Origin: Halanaerobiales bacterium
GTDB lineage: Bacteria > Bacillota > Halanaerobiia > Halanaerobiales > M55B127
Direction of reading: 5' to 3'
Length of the DNA: 10,182 nt
Assembly (NCBI GenBank): GCA_021736965.1
Contig: JAIPEV010000052.1
Span: 1 to 10,182, forward strand
The translations under genes and the position numbers were made by a program. Below, piece by piece: positions 7,967-10,182 of the stretch. The first letter of the stretch is position 1, and the number at the start of each line of letters is the position of its first letter. The notes under the pieces are model-generated. The model was not told where the DNA came from. It did not search any database and worked only from the letters and a program-made list of their open reading frames with translations.

Positions 7967-9139
7967 CTAAACCAAGTTCAATATTTTATCAGCTATCTCT
8001 TCTTTTGAACTTCTATTAAGCTCGATCTTATTATCTTTAGTCAAGATTGTCACTTCAGTAAAGTCGCTGCCAAAGATCTCATTATTTTTAATATCATTTG
8101 CCACAACCATATCTAAATTTTTCTCAGCTAATTTTTTTTCTGCATTTTCAAACAGATTATCACTTTCTGCAGCAAAGCCAATAATTTTTTGTTTGCTTTT
8201 TTTATTACTAGCAAGTTCTTTAATAATATCATTTGTTTTTTTCATCTCTAAAATTAAATGATCTTCTGCATTTTTTTTGATCTTTTCATTTGAAAACTCC
8301 TTTGGAGTAAAATCAGCAACTGCTGCCGTCATGATTAATAAATCATAGTCAGCAAAAGAATCCTTTACTGCTTGATATAACTGTCTAGCACTTACAATCT
8401 CTTGAAACTGAACTCCTAAAGGTGGATTTAGATTAGTTGGCCCAGCTATCAACTTAACTTTTGCCCCTCGATAAGAAGCCTGTTTAGCAAGAGCATAACC
8501 CATCTTGCCACTAGAATTATTAGAAAGATACCTTACAGGATCAATTTTTTCTATAGTAGGTCCGGCTGTTACTAATATTTTTTTGTCTTTTAAGTCCTTT
8601 TCTTTTAAGTTCATTAAAATATATTCAGTTAAAATATCAGGTTCAGGTAGCCGTCCTTTCCCCTCATATCCACAAGCTAAGATTCCAACAGCTGGTTTTA
8701 AAACTTGATATCCATACTCTTTAATCTTTTTAATATTAGCTTGTACAATTGGATTATTATACATATTGACATTCATGGCAGGCACTATTATTACTGGGGA
8801 TCTAACTGCCATAATTATAGTTGAAAGCAAGTCATCAGCAATACCATTTGCAATCTTACCGATTATATTTGCTGTTGCAGGTCCTATCATAACTAAATCT
8901 GTATTATCGGCTAAAGAAATATGCTTTACCTCATTATTATTGGATTCACTAAAGAGATCAGTATGTACAGAACGGTTAGTAATTGATCTAAAGGTTAAAG
9001 GAGAAACAAACTGTTGAGCAGAACTAGTCATTACTACATCAATTTGATAGCCCATTTTTGTTAAATTACTCGCTACATGAACCATCTTATAGGCAGCAAT
9101 TCCACCTGTAATACCTAAAAGGATATTTTTTTTACTCAT
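7967..9139 (-). CDS. coaBC: Bifunctional phosphopantothenoylcysteine decarboxylase / phosphopantothenate-cysteine ligase
   Basis: This enzyme carries out two successive coenzyme A steps: CoaB joins cysteine to 4'-phosphopantothenate, and CoaC decarboxylates the product to 4'-phosphopantetheine. The 390 residues hold both domains. The N-terminal FMN-dependent CoaC half shows GITGGIAAYK (9-18), the catalytic His73, PAMNVNM (120-126) and the Cys156 loop ACGYEGKGRLPEP. The C-terminal CoaB half (from about 186) shows VTAGPTIEKIDPVRYLSNNSSGKMG (190-214), TAAVADF (271-277) and KIKK (286-289). The start overlaps the gmk stop by 8 bases (ATGAGTAA). Its ribosome binding site is poor, with GGGG about 12 bases upstream and AAGG directly against the ATG, so it probably depends on ribosomes finishing gmk. 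rpoZ, often found at this junction, is absent. Confidence 0.97.
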   Translation of the reverse strand: MSKKNILLGITGGIAAYKMVHVASNLTKMGYQIDVVMTSSAQQFVSPLTFRSITNRSVHTDLFSESNNNEVKHISLADNTDLVMIGPATANIIGKIANGIADDLLSTIIMAVRSPVIIVPAMNVNMYNNPIVQANIKKIKEYGYQVLKPAVGILACGYEGKGRLPEPDILTEYILMNLKEKDLKDKKILVTAGPTIEKIDPVRYLSNNSSGKMGYALAKQASYRGAKVKLIAGPTNLNPPLGVQFQEIVSARQLYQAVKDSFADYDLLIMTAAVADFTPKEFSNEKIKKNAEDHLILEMKKTNDIIKELASNKKSKQKIIGFAAESDNLFENAEKKLAEKNLDMVVANDIKNNEIFGSDFTEVTILTKDNKIELNRSSKEEIADKILNLV

Positions 9140-9719
9140 CCTTAATCGATGCCCCCTTTTTTTTTCTTTCTTTTTTTATTATTTCCTTAATAGACATTAC
9201 TGTATCATCTATATCGTCATTTATAACATTGTAGTCATATTTATCGGTTTCTTTGATCTCTTGATTAGCATTTTTTAATCTGGTTTTTAAACTCTCCTCT
9301 GTTTCAGAATCTCTTTTAACTAATCTATTTTTTAACTCTTCATAGTTTGGTGGAAGTAAAAATATATAGACTGCATCTTTAAACTTTTCTTTAATCTGTT
9401 TGGCTCCCTGAATATCTATTTCTAAAATTATATCTTCTCCACGGTCTAAACATCTTTTTACATATTTTTTAGGGGTACCATAGTAGTTTTGGTGAACATA
9501 AGCAGTTTCTAAAAATTCGTTATTTTCTTCCATCTCTTTAAACATCTCTTCAGAAATAAAAAAATAGTCTTCTCCATCTTTTTCTCCCGGTCGAGGTTTT
9601 CTAGTTGTAGCAGATACTGAATATTCAATATCATTATAGTCTTTCATAAGATGGTCTAAAACAGTTCCTTTACCAACTCCTGAAGGACCTGACAAAACAA
9701 ATAATAATCCCCTTTGCAT
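9132..9719 (-). CDS. gmk: Guanylate kinase
   Basis: Guanylate kinase phosphorylates GMP to GDP with ATP, an essential step of guanine nucleotide supply. The protein is 195 residues, the usual size. It shows the P-loop GPSGVGKGT (11-19), the GMP-binding SVSATTRKPRPGE (34-46) and DGEDYFF (48-54), YYGTPKK (79-85) and ILEIDIQGA (98-106). The C-terminus is a lysine-rich tail. The start is placed at the ATG at 9719; a GTG one codon upstream is less likely, because the GTGAT part of the ribosome binding site is correctly spaced for the ATG. It begins 19 bases after remA and overlaps coaBC by 8 bases, consistent with one remA-gmk-coaBC transcript. Confidence 0.97.
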   Translation of the reverse strand: MQRGLLFVLSGPSGVGKGTVLDHLMKDYNDIEYSVSATTRKPRPGEKDGEDYFFISEEMFKEMEENNEFLETAYVHQNYYGTPKKYVKRCLDRGEDIILEIDIQGAKQIKEKFKDAVYIFLLPPNYEELKNRLVKRDSETEESLKTRLKNANQEIKETDKYDYNVINDDIDDTVMSIKEIIKKERKKKGASIKDE

Positions 9720-9738
9720 CACTAATCACACCCTGTAG

Positions 9739-9999
9739 TTATTCTTGATCTTTACCCTTATTATTTTCTAACCTGTGGGATACTGTTTCTGGTTGAATAG
9801 CTGATAGTATAACATGATCACTATCTGTAATAATTACAGCTCTTGTTCTACGACCATAGGTTGCATCAATTAGCATACCACTTTCTCTTGCTTGTTGAAT
9901 TATTCTTTTAATCGGAGCGGATTCTGGGCTTACTACAGCGATAACTCTATTGGCTGCAACTATATTACCAAACCCGATATTAATTAAGTTAACCTTCAT
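9739..9999 (-). CDS. remA: RemA-family DNA-binding regulator (DUF370)
   Basis: An 86-residue protein with the highly conserved DUF370 sequence throughout, including NIGFGNIVAANRVIAV (7-22), SPESAPIKRII (24-34) and YGRRTRAVIITDS (48-60). In Bacillus, RemA is a ring-forming DNA-binding protein that activates biofilm matrix operons and osmoprotectant uptake. The Arg cluster at 50-53 lies in the region thought to contact DNA. Whether it has the same targets here is unknown. The ATG follows an ideal AAAGGAGG site by 6 bases. It is the first gene of the remA-gmk-coaBC unit and has a good promoter upstream overlapped by a palindrome. yicC, which often precedes remA in this phylum, is not recognisable in the 183 bases to the window edge. 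Confidence 0.95.
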   Translation of the reverse strand: MKVNLINIGFGNIVAANRVIAVVSPESAPIKRIIQQARESGMLIDATYGRRTRAVIITDSDHVILSAIQPETVSHRLENNKGKDQE

Positions 10000-10056
10000 A
10001 AATTTCCTCCTTTTATCTTCTATTATCTATATAAATAATGATTTTCTATTTTAACT

Positions 10057-10085
10057 ATAATATCACAGAATCTCTTGTTTAACAA
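10057..10085 (-). promoter_or_regulatory. Promoter of the remA-gmk-coaBC unit
   Basis: On the minus strand TTGTTA (10080-10085), exactly 17 bases, then TATTAT (10057-10062) with TG at the extended -10 position. Transcription would start near 10050, giving a leader of about 50 bases that ends in the strong remA ribosome binding site. The -10 is one base off consensus and the -35 two bases off, but spacing, the extended -10 and position all fit. Confidence 0.65.
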
Positions 10086-10086
10086 G
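10074..10086. promoter_or_regulatory. Perfect 13-bp palindrome over the remA -35 box; candidate operator
   Basis: CTTGTT and AACAAG form a perfect 6-bp inverted repeat around one central base. It covers the whole -35 element of the remA promoter, a typical place for a repressor. The arms are too close together to form a useful RNA hairpin, and lie upstream of the predicted transcript start, so a protein-binding site is the better reading. The binding protein is unknown. Short palindromes do occur by chance in AT-rich DNA. Confidence 0.4.
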
Positions 10087-10126
10087 GATTTTACCATTAT
10101 TTATAGAGGTAAATACACAGTTTCTT

Positions 10127-10155
10127 TTGACTAAAATATCTATATAATTTATACT
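10127..10155 (+). promoter_or_regulatory. Candidate divergent promoter facing the right edge
   Basis: The plus strand carries TTGACT (10127-10132), a 17-base spacer and TATACT (10150-10155), each box one base from consensus. Transcription would start near 10162 and leave the window. No start codon with a ribosome binding site is visible after it. If real, a divergently transcribed gene lies just beyond the edge. The surrounding sequence is very AT-rich, which lowers the weight of the match. Confidence 0.4.
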
Positions 10156-10182
10156 GTAATTATAGGTTGATTTCTTATATAT

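Noticed and set aside
9720..9722. GTG start for gmk one codon upstream of the ATG.
   Set aside because: The ATG gives better spacing from the GTGAT portion of the ribosome binding site; one extra residue has no family support.
10063..10182. A minus-strand frame open from the right edge for 39 codons, ending at TGA (10063-10065).
   Set aside because: It would be the tail of an upstream gene, but the peptide matches no family I recognise, does not resemble the YicC C-terminus, and its end overlaps the remA promoter. Most likely a chance open stretch.

Overview
This window is an ordinary, tightly packed housekeeping block from a low-G+C (strongly AT-rich) bacterium. Gene content and order point to Bacillota. 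The run remA-gmk-coaBC ... priA-def-fmt is the well-known Bacillus/Clostridium order. metK between coaBC and priA, plus a TldD/TldE pair, suggests an anaerobic clostridial or Halanaerobium-like lineage; that narrower placement is inference. All genes lie on the minus strand, so transcription runs from the right edge to the left. No mobile element, CRISPR array, rRNA/tRNA or pseudogene was seen.

Right block (about 7920-10182): an AT-rich upstream region carries a good sigma-A-type promoter whose -35 box sits on a 13-bp perfect palindrome. It is followed by remA (DNA-binding regulator), gmk (guanylate kinase) and coaBC (bifunctional coenzyme A synthesis enzyme), closed by a strong intrinsic terminator. 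rpoZ, which usually sits between gmk and coaBC in Bacillota, is absent: gmk and coaBC overlap by 8 bases. A candidate promoter facing out of the window on the plus strand suggests a divergent gene beyond the right edge.

Middle block (5109-7904): a candidate promoter, then tldD and its paralogue tldE (pmbA), joined by a 1-base overlap. Together they would form the heterodimeric TldD/TldE metalloprotease. TldD keeps all three expected zinc ligands; TldE lacks the zinc motif, as is normal.

Left block (1-5098): metK has its own near-consensus promoter with a very short leader, leaving no room for a SAM riboswitch. After a stem-loop come an uncharacterised flippase-like membrane protein (UPF0104 / LPG-synthase TM-region family), priA (replication restart helicase), def (peptide deformylase) and the first ten codons of fmt (Met-tRNA formyltransferase). 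metK, def and fmt link methionine and SAM metabolism with formyl-methionine initiation and removal. A candidate internal promoter for def-fmt overlaps the priA stop codon.

Start sites were refined for def (501) and gmk (9719); in both, the longer GTG-started reading begins inside or next to the ribosome binding site. I found no convincing undescribed system. The items most worth checking are the palindrome over the remA promoter, the flippase-like gene coupled to priA, the missing rpoZ, and the riboswitch-free metK.
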